Of a stretch of DNA of 64,000 nt, positions 56,049-64,000 are shown in pieces (position 1 is the stretch's first letter; every line of letters begins with the position of its first letter). The translations under genes were made by a program, and so were the position numbers. Below the pieces are notes generated by a model. It saw only the letters and a list, made by a program, of their open reading frames with translations. It did no database searches and was not told the DNA's origin. The DNA is taken from the NCBI RefSeq assembly GCF_002939945.1, contig NZ_MDEB01000002.1:220974-284973 (forward strand), written 5' to 3'. Source of the stretch: Xanthomonas arboricola pv. populi (GTDB lineage Bacteria > Pseudomonadota > Gammaproteobacteria > Xanthomonadales > Xanthomonadaceae).

Positions 56049-56360
56049 TCAGTCAGCCGCATCCAGCAGATCGACCGGGATCACGGAGCTGACACGCTCG
56101 CGCAACTCCTTGCCAGGCTTGAAATGCGGAACATGCTTGCCCGGCAACGCGACCGACTCGCCGGTCTTCGGATTACGACCAAGACGTGGCGGGCGGTAAT
56201 GCAGCGAGAAGCTGCCGAACCCACGGATTTCGATCCGATCACCATCGGAGAGCGCCTGCCCCATCATTTCCAGCAGCGATTTGACTGCCAGATCCACGTC
56301 GTCCGCCTTCAGATGCGCTTGACGTCGCGCCAGGATTTCAATCAATTCGGACTTGGTCAT
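56049..56360 (-). CDS. ihfB: Integration host factor subunit beta
   Basis: 103-residue DNA-bending protein. [20 protein letters not shown] starts at 56360, and the arm that enters the minor groove is [20 protein letters not shown], with the conserved Pro in RNPKTGE. It is of normal length with a slightly extended acidic C terminus. The partner ihfA is not in the window. The order rpsA-ihfB-lapA-lapB is the conserved gammaproteobacterial one. Confidence 0.96.
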   Translation of the reverse strand: MTKSELIEILARRQAHLKADDVDLAVKSLLEMMGQALSDGDRIEIRGFGSFSLHYRPPRLGRNPKTGESVALPGKHVPHFKPGKELRERVSSVIPVDLLDAAD

Positions 56361-56448
56361 GGGAAGACTTGCTTTTTTCGACTGACACATCGGAATCGGC
56401 CCGGGCAAGCCCGGGCCGATCCATCACGCTCTTGCGAGCGCTACGCGC

Positions 56449-58134
56449 TTACTCGGACTTGTTGCTGTTCAACTGCGCACGCAGCAGCGCGCCCAGCTGA
56501 GTCATGCCACCGGATGCGGCCGAAGACTGGTATTCCTCCAGCGTTTCGCGCATTTCGGCATCGTCCTTGGCCTTGATCGACAGCTGCAGGGTGCGGCCCT
56601 TGCGGTCCATGCCCACGAACTTGGCTTCGATCTTGTCACCGACCTTCAGGTGCTGGGTCGCGTCGTCCACACGCTCGTTGGCGATGTCGCGCGCAGCGAC
56701 GTAGCCTTCGATGCCATCGGCCAGGTCGATCGTGGCGCCCTTGGCGTCCACTTCACGCACCACGCCTTCGACCTTCGAACCCTTCGGGTTGGACGCCATG
56801 TACTGGCCGAACGGATCCTGCTCCAGCTGCTTGACGCCCAGGCTGATGCGCTCACGTTCCGGATCGACTGCCAGCACAACGGCTTCCAGCGTGTCGCCCT
56901 TCTTGTAGTTGCGCACGACATCTTCGCCGGTGGTGTTCCAGCTGATGTCGGACAGGTGGACCAGACCGTCGATGCCGCCGTCCAGACCGATGAAGATGCC
57001 AAAGTCGGTGATCGACTTGATCTGGCCCGACACCTTGTCGTTCTTCTTGTGGGTGGCAGCGAAGGTTTCCCACGGATTGGCGGCAACCTGCTTCATGCCC
57101 AGCGAGATGCGGCGACGCTCCTCGTCGACATCCAGCACCATCACTTCGACTTCGTCACCAACCTGCACAACCTTGGACGGGTTGACGTTCTTGTTGGTCC
57201 AATCCATCTCGGAGACGTGCACCAGACCTTCGACGCCCGGCTCGATCTCGACGAATGCGCCGTAATCGGTGACGTTGGAGACCTTGCCGAACACGCGGCT
57301 GTTGGCCGGGTAACGACGTGCGATGTTGTCCCACGGATCTTCGCCCAGCTGCTTCAGGCCGAGGCTGACGCGGTTACGCTCGCGATCGAACTTCAGCACG
57401 CGCACGTCCAGCTCGTCGCCGACGTTGACGACTTCGGACGGATGGCGCACGCGCTTCCAGGCCATGTCGGTGATGTGCAGCAGGCCGTCGATACCGCCCA
57501 GGTCCACGAACGCGCCGTAGTCGGTCAGGTTCTTGACGACACCCTTCAGGATCGCGCCTTCCTGCAGCTTGTCCATCAGCTGCTCGCGCTCTTCCGAGTG
57601 CTCGCTCTCGACCACGGCACGACGCGAAACCACCACGTTGTTGCGCTTGCGGTCCAGCTTGATCAGCTTGAACTCGAGTTCCTTGCCTTCCAGGTAGGCC
57701 GGGTCGCGCACCGGGCGCACATCCACCAGCGAACCAGGCAGGAACGCGCGGACATCCTTGATGTCCACGGTGAAACCACCCTTGACCTTGCCGCTGATGC
57801 GACCAGTGATGGTTTCGTTCTTTTCCAACGCCTCTTCCAGCTCGTCCCACACCATTGCGCGCTTGGCCTTCTCGCGCGACAGCACGGTCTCACCGAAGCC
57901 GTTCTCGATGGAATCGAGGGCAACCTTGACCTGGTCGCCTACGCCGACATCGATCTCGCCAGCGTCATTACGGAACTGCTCGATCGGCACGATGCCTTCG
58001 GACTTCAGGCCAGCGTTGATCACCACCACGTCGCCGCGCACTTCCACGACGGTACCGGTGACGATCGAGCCCGGCTTCAGCTTCGCCAGATTGGCTTGAC
58101 TGGCTTCGAACAGTTCAGCAAAAGATTCTGTCAT
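56449..58134 (-). CDS. rpsA: 30S ribosomal protein S1
   Basis: 561 residues from ATG 58134 ([20 protein letters not shown]). Six S1 RNA-binding repeats are evident, for example [40 protein letters not shown] and [20 protein letters not shown]. Length and repeat number match E. coli S1. It binds mRNA on the 30S subunit. It lies between cmk and ihfB, the conserved order. Confidence 0.97.
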   Translation of the reverse strand: MTESFAELFEASQANLAKLKPGSIVTGTVVEVRGDVVVINAGLKSEGIVPIEQFRNDAGEIDVGVGDQVKVALDSIENGFGETVLSREKAKRAMVWDELEEALEKNETITGRISGKVKGGFTVDIKDVRAFLPGSLVDVRPVRDPAYLEGKELEFKLIKLDRKRNNVVVSRRAVVESEHSEEREQLMDKLQEGAILKGVVKNLTDYGAFVDLGGIDGLLHITDMAWKRVRHPSEVVNVGDELDVRVLKFDRERNRVSLGLKQLGEDPWDNIARRYPANSRVFGKVSNVTDYGAFVEIEPGVEGLVHVSEMDWTNKNVNPSKVVQVGDEVEVMVLDVDEERRRISLGMKQVAANPWETFAATHKKNDKVSGQIKSITDFGIFIGLDGGIDGLVHLSDISWNTTGEDVVRNYKKGDTLEAVVLAVDPERERISLGVKQLEQDPFGQYMASNPKGSKVEGVVREVDAKGATIDLADGIEGYVAARDIANERVDDATQHLKVGDKIEAKFVGMDRKGRTLQLSIKAKDDAEMRETLEEYQSSAASGGMTQLGALLRAQLNSNKSE

Positions 58135-58317
58135 TTGAATTTTACTCAGTTGAACACACGGGCGTTGATCGTCGAATACGACAGATGCCAAGCGCCCAGC
58201 CTGTTGGTCGACTCCGAACAGCGAGTCGGTTAAGTAGTAGTAGAACCGCCACACGGGATGTGCGACGGAGCCTTGGAACGCCTTACGGTCGGCGGGACAT
58301 GCCCGCTTGCGGAACGC

Positions 58318-59001
58318 TTACGACGACGTGCGAGCGGCTAACAACCCGACCACACGCTGGACGACATCCTCGATCCCCATTCCGCTGGTATCGATCAGCA
58401 CGGCGTCTTCGGCCGGCCGCAATGGCGCCACCACCCGCTGCGCATCACGGGCATCACGGGCCATGATCTCGCGCAGCAGGTCGTCAAAGATAACCGAAAC
58501 ACCCTTTTCCATCAACTGTTTATGGCGACGGCCCGCACGTTCTTCGGCACTGGCGGTCAGAAACACCTTGAAGGCGGCATCGGGGAAGATCACCGTGCCC
58601 ATGTCGCGCCCATCCGCGACCAGGCCGGGCACTCGCCTGAATGCGCGTTGGCGCTCTTTCAGCGCGCTGCGCACCTCGGGAATGGCCGCAATCGCCGAGG
58701 CCAGTGCCCCGGTGGTTTCCAAGCGCAGTTCGCCGGTGGCATCCACGCCGTTGACCATCACCCGCAGCCCCTCCGCGCCTGCATCGTCGAACTCCACCCT
58801 GGTGTCGAAGGTGCAGCGCACCAGTGCAGCCGGGTCGGAAACGTCCAGATCGGCCCAGCTCGCCGCCACGCCCACCGCACGATACAGTGCGCCCGAATCG
58901 AGGTAATGCCAGCCCAGCCGGGCGGCCACGATCCGGCTCACGGTCCCCTTGCCGGCGCCGGAGGGACCATCGATGGTAAGGACGGGCGAAAGGTCGGTCA
59001 T
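58318..59001 (-). CDS. cmk: Cytidylate kinase
   Basis: Phosphorylates CMP and dCMP. 227 residues. P-loop [19 protein letters not shown] near residues 8-26, followed by [10 protein letters not shown] and the CMP-binding [15 protein letters not shown] near residue 130. Normal length. It is directly upstream of rpsA on the same strand. Confidence 0.96.
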   Translation of the reverse strand: MTDLSPVLTIDGPSGAGKGTVSRIVAARLGWHYLDSGALYRAVGVAASWADLDVSDPAALVRCTFDTRVEFDDAGAEGLRVMVNGVDATGELRLETTGALASAIAAIPEVRSALKERQRAFRRVPGLVADGRDMGTVIFPDAAFKVFLTASAEERAGRRHKQLMEKGVSVIFDDLLREIMARDARDAQRVVAPLRPAEDAVLIDTSGMGIEDVVQRVVGLLAARTSS

Positions 59002-59173
59002 TCAGGTTTCCGGAAGGTCATCAGCCGGTAGTGTAGCGCCGCTCGCAGGGATTCGGATGCAACCACTTGAAAGCACGACGAAAAGCCGGTTAGAATTGCC
59101 GGCTTAATTCAGGGTGCACCCTCGATTGCGGGCACTCTTCCATCGAATCCAACCGTTTACGCCGAGGTGTGCC

Positions 59174-59299
59174 ATGAAAGTCCTGTCCTCCCTGAAGTCT
59201 GCGAAGACCCGTCACCGCGACTGCAAGGTGGTCCGCCGCCGCGGCAAGGTCTTCGTGATCTGCAAGTCGAACCCGCGTTTCAAGGCGCGTCAGCGCTAA
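59174..59299 (+). CDS. rpmJ: 50S ribosomal protein L36, zinc-free YkgO-type
   Basis: 41 residues, [20 protein letters not shown] followed by [20 protein letters not shown]. It matches the alternative (C-minus) L36, which lacks the four-ligand C-C-C-H zinc ribbon: only two Cys remain. In enterobacteria this form replaces the zinc form under zinc shortage; here it may be the only L36. It is followed by a terminator. Confidence 0.93.
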
Positions 59300-59325
59300 G
59301 CTTTCGCTGCGCGTGCAAGACCCGA

Positions 59326-59350
59326 GAAAGCCGCCTCCGGGCGGTTTTTT
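59326..59350 (+). terminator. Terminator after rpmJ
   Basis: CCGCC-TCCG-GGCGG stem preceded by AAAG and followed by six T, about 30 nt after the rpmJ stop. Confidence 0.82.
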
Positions 59351-59538
59351 CTTGGCCGATGCTTCACGCCAGCCGTTGCTACATGCAGGCTGCAGTGCGC
59401 CGTGACCTGGCTGGCTCCGCGCGGCGGTCGAGCTGGCAGATATCCGGCGCAGCGTTGGGTAACACGCTCTGCAAGCACGCCTGTCCTGGTTTTTGCTGTA
59501 ATCACCATCCGAATCTTGTCCACTGGGGAGTAGATGAC

Positions 59539-59868
59539 ATGCGCAACCGTTCGTTTGTCCTGCCGCTGATCGCACTGATGGGGATCAGTGCCGTTGCGTC
59601 GGCCGATACGCTGCTGGTCGACCGTGCACGGCAAAAACCGGCCGCTGCCCTGCCCCTGCGCGGCGACAGCATGAGCCAGGTCGAAGGCCGTTACGGCGCG
59701 CCGCAGGAAAAGCTGGATCCGCGCGGCGGCCAGAAGCGCCAGTGGCCGACGATCCACCGCTGGGTGTATCCGGCCTTCACCGTGTACTTCGAAAAGAGCC
59801 GGGTGATCGACGTGGTGGCCAATCAGGCCGATGCCAACGAGATCGGGCCAAAACCGCCGATCAGGTGA
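59539..59868 (+). CDS. Small exported protein of unknown function
   Basis: 109 residues. Signal peptide MRNRSFVLPLIALMGISAVA ends near ASADTLLVD. The mature part is about 85 residues, containing RGDSMSQVEGRYGAPQEKLD and HRWVYPAFTVYFEKSRVIDV. M-S-x-V-E-x-R-Y-G-x-P resembles the SmpA/OmlA (BamE-like) core, in which a small lipoprotein-like domain starts in this way, but no lipobox Cys is visible. A GGGGAG ribosome-binding site lies about 10 nt before the ATG. Confidence 0.8.
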   Translation: MRNRSFVLPLIALMGISAVASADTLLVDRARQKPAAALPLRGDSMSQVEGRYGAPQEKLDPRGGQKRQWPTIHRWVYPAFTVYFEKSRVIDVVANQADANEIGPKPPIR

Positions 59869-60025
59869 TCGCGGGTGTTCGAACTCCATCGGATGGTGAC
59901 TGCAACAGTGGTTTGTTCCAATGATGCGCAGGAAGCGGTCAATGCGAGCTCCAGGCAACGGCGATGTTGTGCAGTGCCATCCAGCGCAACCAGGATGCAG
60001 GCAGATCGCAAGAGTCGATTTTGAC

Positions 60026-60092
60026 GCGAGTCCCTCGCAAGCGCCGATTTGAGGCGAATCCCTCGCAAGCGCCCGCACATCCATGTGCCGGG
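60026..60092 (+). repeat. Three-hairpin repeat module, copy 2
   Basis: GCGAGTCCCTCGCAAGCGC (60026-60044) and GCGAATCCCTCGCAAGCGC (60054-60072) are followed by CCCGCACATCCATGTGCCGGG (60072-60092), a hairpin with one bulge. It has the same order and spacing as the module at 4110-4175, and its first 15 nt are identical to unit 1 there. It ends 51 nt before the aguA start. A direct repeat CCTGGCATTG x2 (about 60103-60122) lies between it and aguA. Confidence 0.75.
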
Positions 60093-60143
60093 ATTGAATT
60101 AACGGCCTGGCATTGCCTGGCATTGATTAGGTAGTTGCAAGTT

Positions 60144-61178
60144 ATGACCGATAGCGTTCGCTTCCCCGCCGAGTGGGAACCTCAGTCCGCCGTGTTGATT
60201 GCATGGCCGCATGCGGGCACCGATTGGGCCGAGCGTCTTGCCGAGGTGGAAGAGACCTATATCGCGCTGGTCACGGCGATTTCCCGTTTCGAGCCGGTGA
60301 TCGTGTGCGTGGCCGATGACGATCTGCAGATCTATGCGGAAGCGCGGTTGCGCTCGGCGCGGGTGGATATGACGCAGGTGCGCTTCGTGATTGCGGCCTA
60401 CAACGACACCTGGCTGCGCGATTCCGGCCCGATCACGCTGCGCCAGGATGGCGGTTTCCGCCTGATGGATTTCCGTTTCACCGGCTGGGGCGGCAAGTTC
60501 GAGGCCAGCCTGGACGATCAATTGGTCACCTCGCTGGATGCGGCGCAGGTGTTCGTGCCGTCGCAGGTGCAGACGGTCGACTTTGCGCTGGAAGGCGGCG
60601 CGATCGAGACCGATGGTGCGGGCACCTTGCTGACCACCTGGAAGTGCCTGCACGAGCGGCATCCGCAGCGCACGCGCAACTCGCTGAGTGCCGATCTTGC
60701 CGCGTGGCTGTCGCAGGACCGTGTGCTGTGGCTGGATCATGGCTACCTGGAAGGCGACGACACCGACGCGCATATCGATACGCTGGCGCGCTTTGCCGGC
60801 CCGGATGCGATCGTCTACCAGGGCTGCGATGTGGCCGCCGATTCGCATTACACCGAACTGCAGGCAATGGGTGCCGAACTGGCGGCGTTGCGCAGGGCCG
60901 ATGGACAGCCGTATCGCCTGTTCGTGTTGCCGTGGGCCGAGCCGATTCTGGATCAAGGCCGGCGTCTGGCCGCCTCGTACGCCAATTTCCTGATCGTCAA
61001 CGGGGCGGTGCTGATGCCGGCTTACGGCGACAAGGCCGATGCGAGCGCGCAGGCGGTGCTGGCCGAGGCGTTTCCTCACCACACCATCGTGCCGGTGCCG
61101 TGCCGCCCGTTGATCTGGCAGAACGGCAGCCTGCACTGTCTGACCATGCAACTGCCCGCCGGTTTGCTGGCTGTCTGA
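60144..61178 (+). CDS. aguA: Agmatine deiminase
   Basis: Converts agmatine to N-carbamoylputrescine and ammonia. 344 residues from ATG 60144 (MTDSVRFPAEWEPQSAVLIA); a TTG at 60135 is less likely. Guanidine-group-binding motifs are NDTWLRDSGPIT near residue 95, EGGAIETDGAGTLL near 150, and the catalytic Cys in NGSLHCLT near residue 333. A membrane segment is absent. aguB lies 80 bp downstream, completing the arginine-decarboxylase route to putrescine. Confidence 0.95.
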   Translation: MTDSVRFPAEWEPQSAVLIAWPHAGTDWAERLAEVEETYIALVTAISRFEPVIVCVADDDLQIYAEARLRSARVDMTQVRFVIAAYNDTWLRDSGPITLRQDGGFRLMDFRFTGWGGKFEASLDDQLVTSLDAAQVFVPSQVQTVDFALEGGAIETDGAGTLLTTWKCLHERHPQRTRNSLSADLAAWLSQDRVLWLDHGYLEGDDTDAHIDTLARFAGPDAIVYQGCDVAADSHYTELQAMGAELAALRRADGQPYRLFVLPWAEPILDQGRRLAASYANFLIVNGAVLMPAYGDKADASAQAVLAEAFPHHTIVPVPCRPLIWQNGSLHCLTMQLPAGLLAV

Positions 61179-61258
61179 GTCACTCCTGTCCGGCCGGCAG
61201 GCCGGTGTTACACCATCGCGCGCTACCTTAGTGCGTCACTTACGCTGGACCAATCGCC

Positions 61259-62143
61259 ATGACCCGTCATCTCCTTCCCGTCGCGCTGATCCAGGAGCGC
61301 AACCACGGCGACGCCGCGGCCAATCTGGCCATCATCGAATCGCGCGTGGCCGAAGCCGCTGCGCAGGGCGCCAAGCTGGTGCTGCTGCAGGAACTGCACA
61401 ACGGTGCGTATTTCTGCCAGCACGAGTCGGTGGACGAATTCGACCTGGCCGAGCCGATCCCCGGCCCCAGCACCGAGCGTCTGGGCGCACTGGCCAAGCA
61501 GCACGGTGTAGTGCTGGTGGCCTCGTTGTTCGAGCGCCGCGCGGCCGGGCTGTATCACAACACTGCGGTCGTGTTCGAAAAGGACGGCCGCCTGCTCGGC
61601 AAGTACCGCAAGATGCATATCCCCGACGATCCGGGCTTCTATGAAAAGTTCTATTTCACCCCGGGTGATCTGGGCTTTGCGCCGATCGATACATCGGTCG
61701 GTCGTCTTGGCGTGCTGGTGTGCTGGGACCAGTGGTACCCCGAGGCGGCGCGCCTGATGGCGCTGGCCGGCGCGGAACTGCTGCTCTACCCCACCGCGAT
61801 CGGCTGGGATCCGGATGACCAGCAACCCGAGCAGGAACGCCAGCGCGATGCCTGGGTGCTCAGCCATCGCGGCCATGCGGTCGCCAACGGGGTGCCGGTG
61901 CTGTCGTGCAACCGCGTCGGCCATGAGCCCTCGCCACTGGGGGCATCGGGCATCCAGTTCTGGGGCAACAGCCATGTGCTGGGGCCGCAGGGCGAGTTCA
62001 TCGCCGAAGCCGGACAGGACCCGACCGTGCTGGTGTGCGACGTCGATCTGCAGCGCAGCGAACACGTGCGCCGCATCTGGCCGTTCCTGCGCGATCGCCG
62101 CATCGATGCGTATGGCGATCTGCTCAAGCGCTACATCGACTGA
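61259..62143 (+). CDS. aguB: N-carbamoylputrescine amidase
   Basis: Hydrolyses N-carbamoylputrescine to putrescine, CO2 and ammonia, the step after aguA. 294-residue nitrilase-superfamily enzyme with the Glu-Lys-Cys triad: VLLQELHNGAYFCQ, GKYRKMHIPDDPGFYEK and VLVCWDQWYPEAARLMALAG. The run KMHIPDDPGFYEKFYFTPGD is typical of the plant-like AguB branch. It follows aguA on the same strand and ends 4 bp before a GNAT gene. Confidence 0.95.
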   Translation: MTRHLLPVALIQERNHGDAAANLAIIESRVAEAAAQGAKLVLLQELHNGAYFCQHESVDEFDLAEPIPGPSTERLGALAKQHGVVLVASLFERRAAGLYHNTAVVFEKDGRLLGKYRKMHIPDDPGFYEKFYFTPGDLGFAPIDTSVGRLGVLVCWDQWYPEAARLMALAGAELLLYPTAIGWDPDDQQPEQERQRDAWVLSHRGHAVANGVPVLSCNRVGHEPSPLGASGIQFWGNSHVLGPQGEFIAEAGQDPTVLVCDVDLQRSEHVRRIWPFLRDRRIDAYGDLLKRYID

Positions 62144-62147
62144 CCGC

Positions 62148-62675
62148 ATGCCTGTCGAGTTGCGCGAGGTCCGCGACGCTGATGTCCCGGCAATCACCGC
62201 CATCCATGCGGAGCAGATTGCCGGGGTCAACAGCTACGAATACATCGCTCCGTCGAGCGATCAGATGCGCGCGCGGGTGCGCGCGAGCGTGGATGCCGGT
62301 TATCCGTACCTGGTCGCCGAGCGCGATGGTGTGGTGGTCGGCTATGCCTACGTCGGCGCCTATCGCGCACGCGCCGGCTATCGCTGGACCGTCGAGAACT
62401 CGATCTATCTCGCCAGCGGCGCGCAAGGCCACGGTATCGGCAAGGCCTTGCTGGGCGCGCTGATCGCACGCCGCGAACGACGCGGCTATCGACAGATGAT
62501 TGCGGTGATCGGCGATGCAGAAAACCAGGCATCGCGACGGCTGCATGAACGTTTTGGTTTTCGCACGGTCGGAGTGTTCACCGGTATCGGCCGCAAGCAT
62601 GGTCGCTGGCTGGACGGCGTGCAGATGCAAAGCGCGCTCGGCTCCGGTGACACCGCCCCTCTTTCTGATGAATGA
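62148..62675 (+). CDS. GNAT-family N-acetyltransferase
   Basis: 175 residues. The acetyl-CoA-binding motif A is VENSIYLASGAQGHGIGKAL (R/Q-x-x-G-x-G/A pattern), and motif B is ENQASRRLHERFGFRTVGVF. WTVENSIYL and GRWLDGVQMQ match the Pat/bar-like phosphinothricin or methionine sulfoximine acetyltransferase branch (YncA-like). It is 4 bp after aguB, which might hint at acetylation of a polyamine-related molecule, but the branch is better known for amino-acid analogues. Confidence 0.87.
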   Translation: MPVELREVRDADVPAITAIHAEQIAGVNSYEYIAPSSDQMRARVRASVDAGYPYLVAERDGVVVGYAYVGAYRARAGYRWTVENSIYLASGAQGHGIGKALLGALIARRERRGYRQMIAVIGDAENQASRRLHERFGFRTVGVFTGIGRKHGRWLDGVQMQSALGSGDTAPLSDE

Positions 62676-62679
62676 CCCC

Positions 62680-63900
62680 ATGACTGAGCAAACCACCCAC
62701 GTTCTGGACGATGCGCTGTCCGGCCAGCCGCATCGCATCGTCGAACGCGATGGCGTGCGCTATACCTTGCTCGGCACCGCGCATGTGTCGCTGGCCAGCG
62801 TGGCCGCGGTGCAGCAGGCGATCGGCAGCGGTCGCTACGACGCGGTGGCAGTGGAGCTGGACGCGCAGCGCCTGCAGGCGCTCAGCGACCCGGATGCCCT
62901 CGCCCGCCTGGACCTGGTGCAGGTGATTCGCAAGGGCCGGGTAGCCTTGTTCGCGGCGAACCTCGCCCTGGCCGCCTACCAGCGTCGCCTGGCCAAGCAG
63001 CTCGGCATCGAGCCGGGTGCTGAGTTGAAGGAAGCGGTGAATCTGGCGCGCGCGCAAGGCCTGCCGGTGCACCTGATCGATCGCGAAGTTGGCCTGACCT
63101 TCAAGCGCGCGTCCGGGCGGCTGGGATTCTTCGGCAAGATGAAACTGGCCGGCGGCCTGCTCGGTGGCCTGTTCGCGGCCGATGAGGTGGGCGAAGAGGA
63201 AATCGAAAAGCTCAAGCAAGGCGACATGCTGGAGGCGAGCTTCGGCGATTTCGCCAGCGAAAGCCCGGAGCTGTACGAGACCGTGATTGCCGAGCGCGAC
63301 CAGTACATGGCCACGCGCCTGCGCGAGGAAGCTACTGCGGATCAGCGCGAGATATTGGCGGTGGTCGGCGCAGGACATCTGGCCGGCCTTGCACGCCACC
63401 TGGAGCAGGACACCGCCGCACCCGGCCCGTTGCGCGAGTCGCTGGAATACGTGCAGCAGCGCAAGCGTGTTCCGTGGATCACGCTGGGCATTCTGGCGAT
63501 CATCATCACCGGGATCGGGATCGGGTTCTGGCGCGGCGGTCTGAGCATGGGCGCGGACCTGTTGTTGCAGTGGGCGATGTATACCGGCGGACTGGCGGCA
63601 CTGGGCTGTCTGTTGGCCGGCAGCCATCCGCTGAGCATCCTCACTGCAGCGGTCGTGGCGCCCTTCAAGCCGTTCCGTCTCAGCGTGCCGACCGGTGCGT
63701 TCGCCGCCCTGGTCGAAGTGCATATGCGCAAGCCGGCCTACGGCGATTTCCTGTCGCTACGCGACGATGCGCAGACCTTGCGCGGCTGGTACCGCAATCG
63801 CGTCTCGCGCGTGGTACTGACCTTCCTGCTGACCAACGTCGGCAGCATGGCCGGCGTGTGGCTGGCCGGTGTACAGATCTTCAATCGCCTGCATGGGTAA
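62680..63900 (+). CDS. TraB/PrgY-family membrane protein
   Basis: 406 residues from ATG 62680 (MTEQTTHVLDDALSGQPHRI); an ATG at 62668 would add MNDP. The N-terminal TraB domain has LLGTAHVSLASVAAV near residue 30, and AVAVELDAQRLQAL, ATRLREEATADQREILAVVG and GAGHLAGLARHLE further on. Four or five C-terminal transmembrane segments follow (ITLGILAIIITGIGIGFW, WAMYTGGLAALGCLLAG, VVLTFLLTNVGSMAGVWLAG). The family includes pheromone-shutdown proteins and probable peptidases; its role here is unknown. Confidence 0.88.
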   Translation: MTEQTTHVLDDALSGQPHRIVERDGVRYTLLGTAHVSLASVAAVQQAIGSGRYDAVAVELDAQRLQALSDPDALARLDLVQVIRKGRVALFAANLALAAYQRRLAKQLGIEPGAELKEAVNLARAQGLPVHLIDREVGLTFKRASGRLGFFGKMKLAGGLLGGLFAADEVGEEEIEKLKQGDMLEASFGDFASESPELYETVIAERDQYMATRLREEATADQREILAVVGAGHLAGLARHLEQDTAAPGPLRESLEYVQQRKRVPWITLGILAIIITGIGIGFWRGGLSMGADLLLQWAMYTGGLAALGCLLAGSHPLSILTAAVVAPFKPFRLSVPTGAFAALVEVHMRKPAYGDFLSLRDDAQTLRGWYRNRVSRVVLTFLLTNVGSMAGVWLAGVQIFNRLHG

Positions 63901-63948
63901 GCGGGGCGGCGCTGCAGTGCGCCGCGATCTGTTGCTTTTCGGAGGAGC

Positions 63949-64000
63949 GCACCCGGGCGCGATGGGGCGTTACCGGTAACGCCCCATCGCGCCCGGGTGC
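63949..64000. repeat. 52-bp perfect palindrome at the window end
   Basis: From 63949 to 63974 the sequence reads GCACCCGGGCGCGATGGGGC then GTTACC, and 63975-64000 is its exact reverse complement with no spacer. It may extend past the window edge. It lies about 50 nt after the TraB-family gene stop. Possible roles are terminator, dispersed repeat, or protein-binding site. Confidence 0.85.

Overview
The window is a 64 kb piece of a GC-rich gammaproteobacterial chromosome, most likely Xanthomonas or a close relative in the Lysobacteraceae. The signs are the gene order ugpC-like ATPase / zwf-glk-pgl-edd-eda, class III PHA synthase genes (phaC-phaE), a short YkgO-type rpmJ, and the many nested-palindrome repeats between genes. 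This is inference from gene content and style; no database was searched. Nearly all genes are intact housekeeping or metabolic genes, so most of the window is core chromosome.

Layout. 1-6858: Entner-Doudoroff glucose catabolism (zwf, glk, pgl, edd, eda), divergent from a sugar ABC-transporter ATPase cut by the window edge. 6859-7535: hairpin-rich non-coding DNA. 7536-15258: a minus-strand RND efflux operon (lipoprotein adaptor plus two RND permeases, all with 4-nt stop/start overlaps). 15463-16325: two small c-type cytochromes. 16429-17371: a tRNA-Ala/tRNA-Glu pair present twice, each copy with its own terminator. 18071-18157: tRNA-Leu. 18297-22654: a single-domain response regulator and a 1257-residue hybrid sensor kinase. 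23044-27927: tex, a small orphan gene, a FAD oxidoreductase, a small membrane protein and a PspC protein. 28030-31833: poly-3-hydroxybutyrate metabolism (phaC, phaE, 3-hydroxybutyrate dehydrogenase) with pssA between. 32164-37723: Nudix hydrolase, DUF1249 protein, the divergent pair ppsR/ppsA, and an MscS channel. 37913-41038: orn, tadA, and the divergent mntR/mntH pair with a visible MntR-like operator.

41039-45870 is the one accessory-looking stretch. It holds an intact LysR / serine hydrolase / MFS cassette, flanked on both sides by broken pieces of MFS transporter genes, and the N-terminal remnant of a tyrosine integrase beside the 3' end of guaA. The 3' end of guaA is a known insertion site for genomic islands, so this looks like a decayed island.

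45871-59299: guaA-guaB, folD, a DUF1244 protein, then a dense minus-strand run galU - nucleotide-sugar epimerase/dehydratase - WecA-type glycosyltransferase - lapB - lapA - ihfB - rpsA - cmk (surface polysaccharide precursors, LPS control, translation), and rpmJ on the plus strand. 59539-63900: a small exported protein, the agmatine-to-putrescine pair aguA-aguB, a GNAT acetyltransferase and a TraB-family membrane protein. The window ends in a 52-bp perfect palindrome.

No CRISPR array, complete insertion sequence or full prophage was seen. The most interesting non-genic signals are the terminal palindrome, a three-hairpin module found twice about 56 kb apart at the same distance upstream of two metabolic genes, the decayed guaA island, and the MntR-like box.
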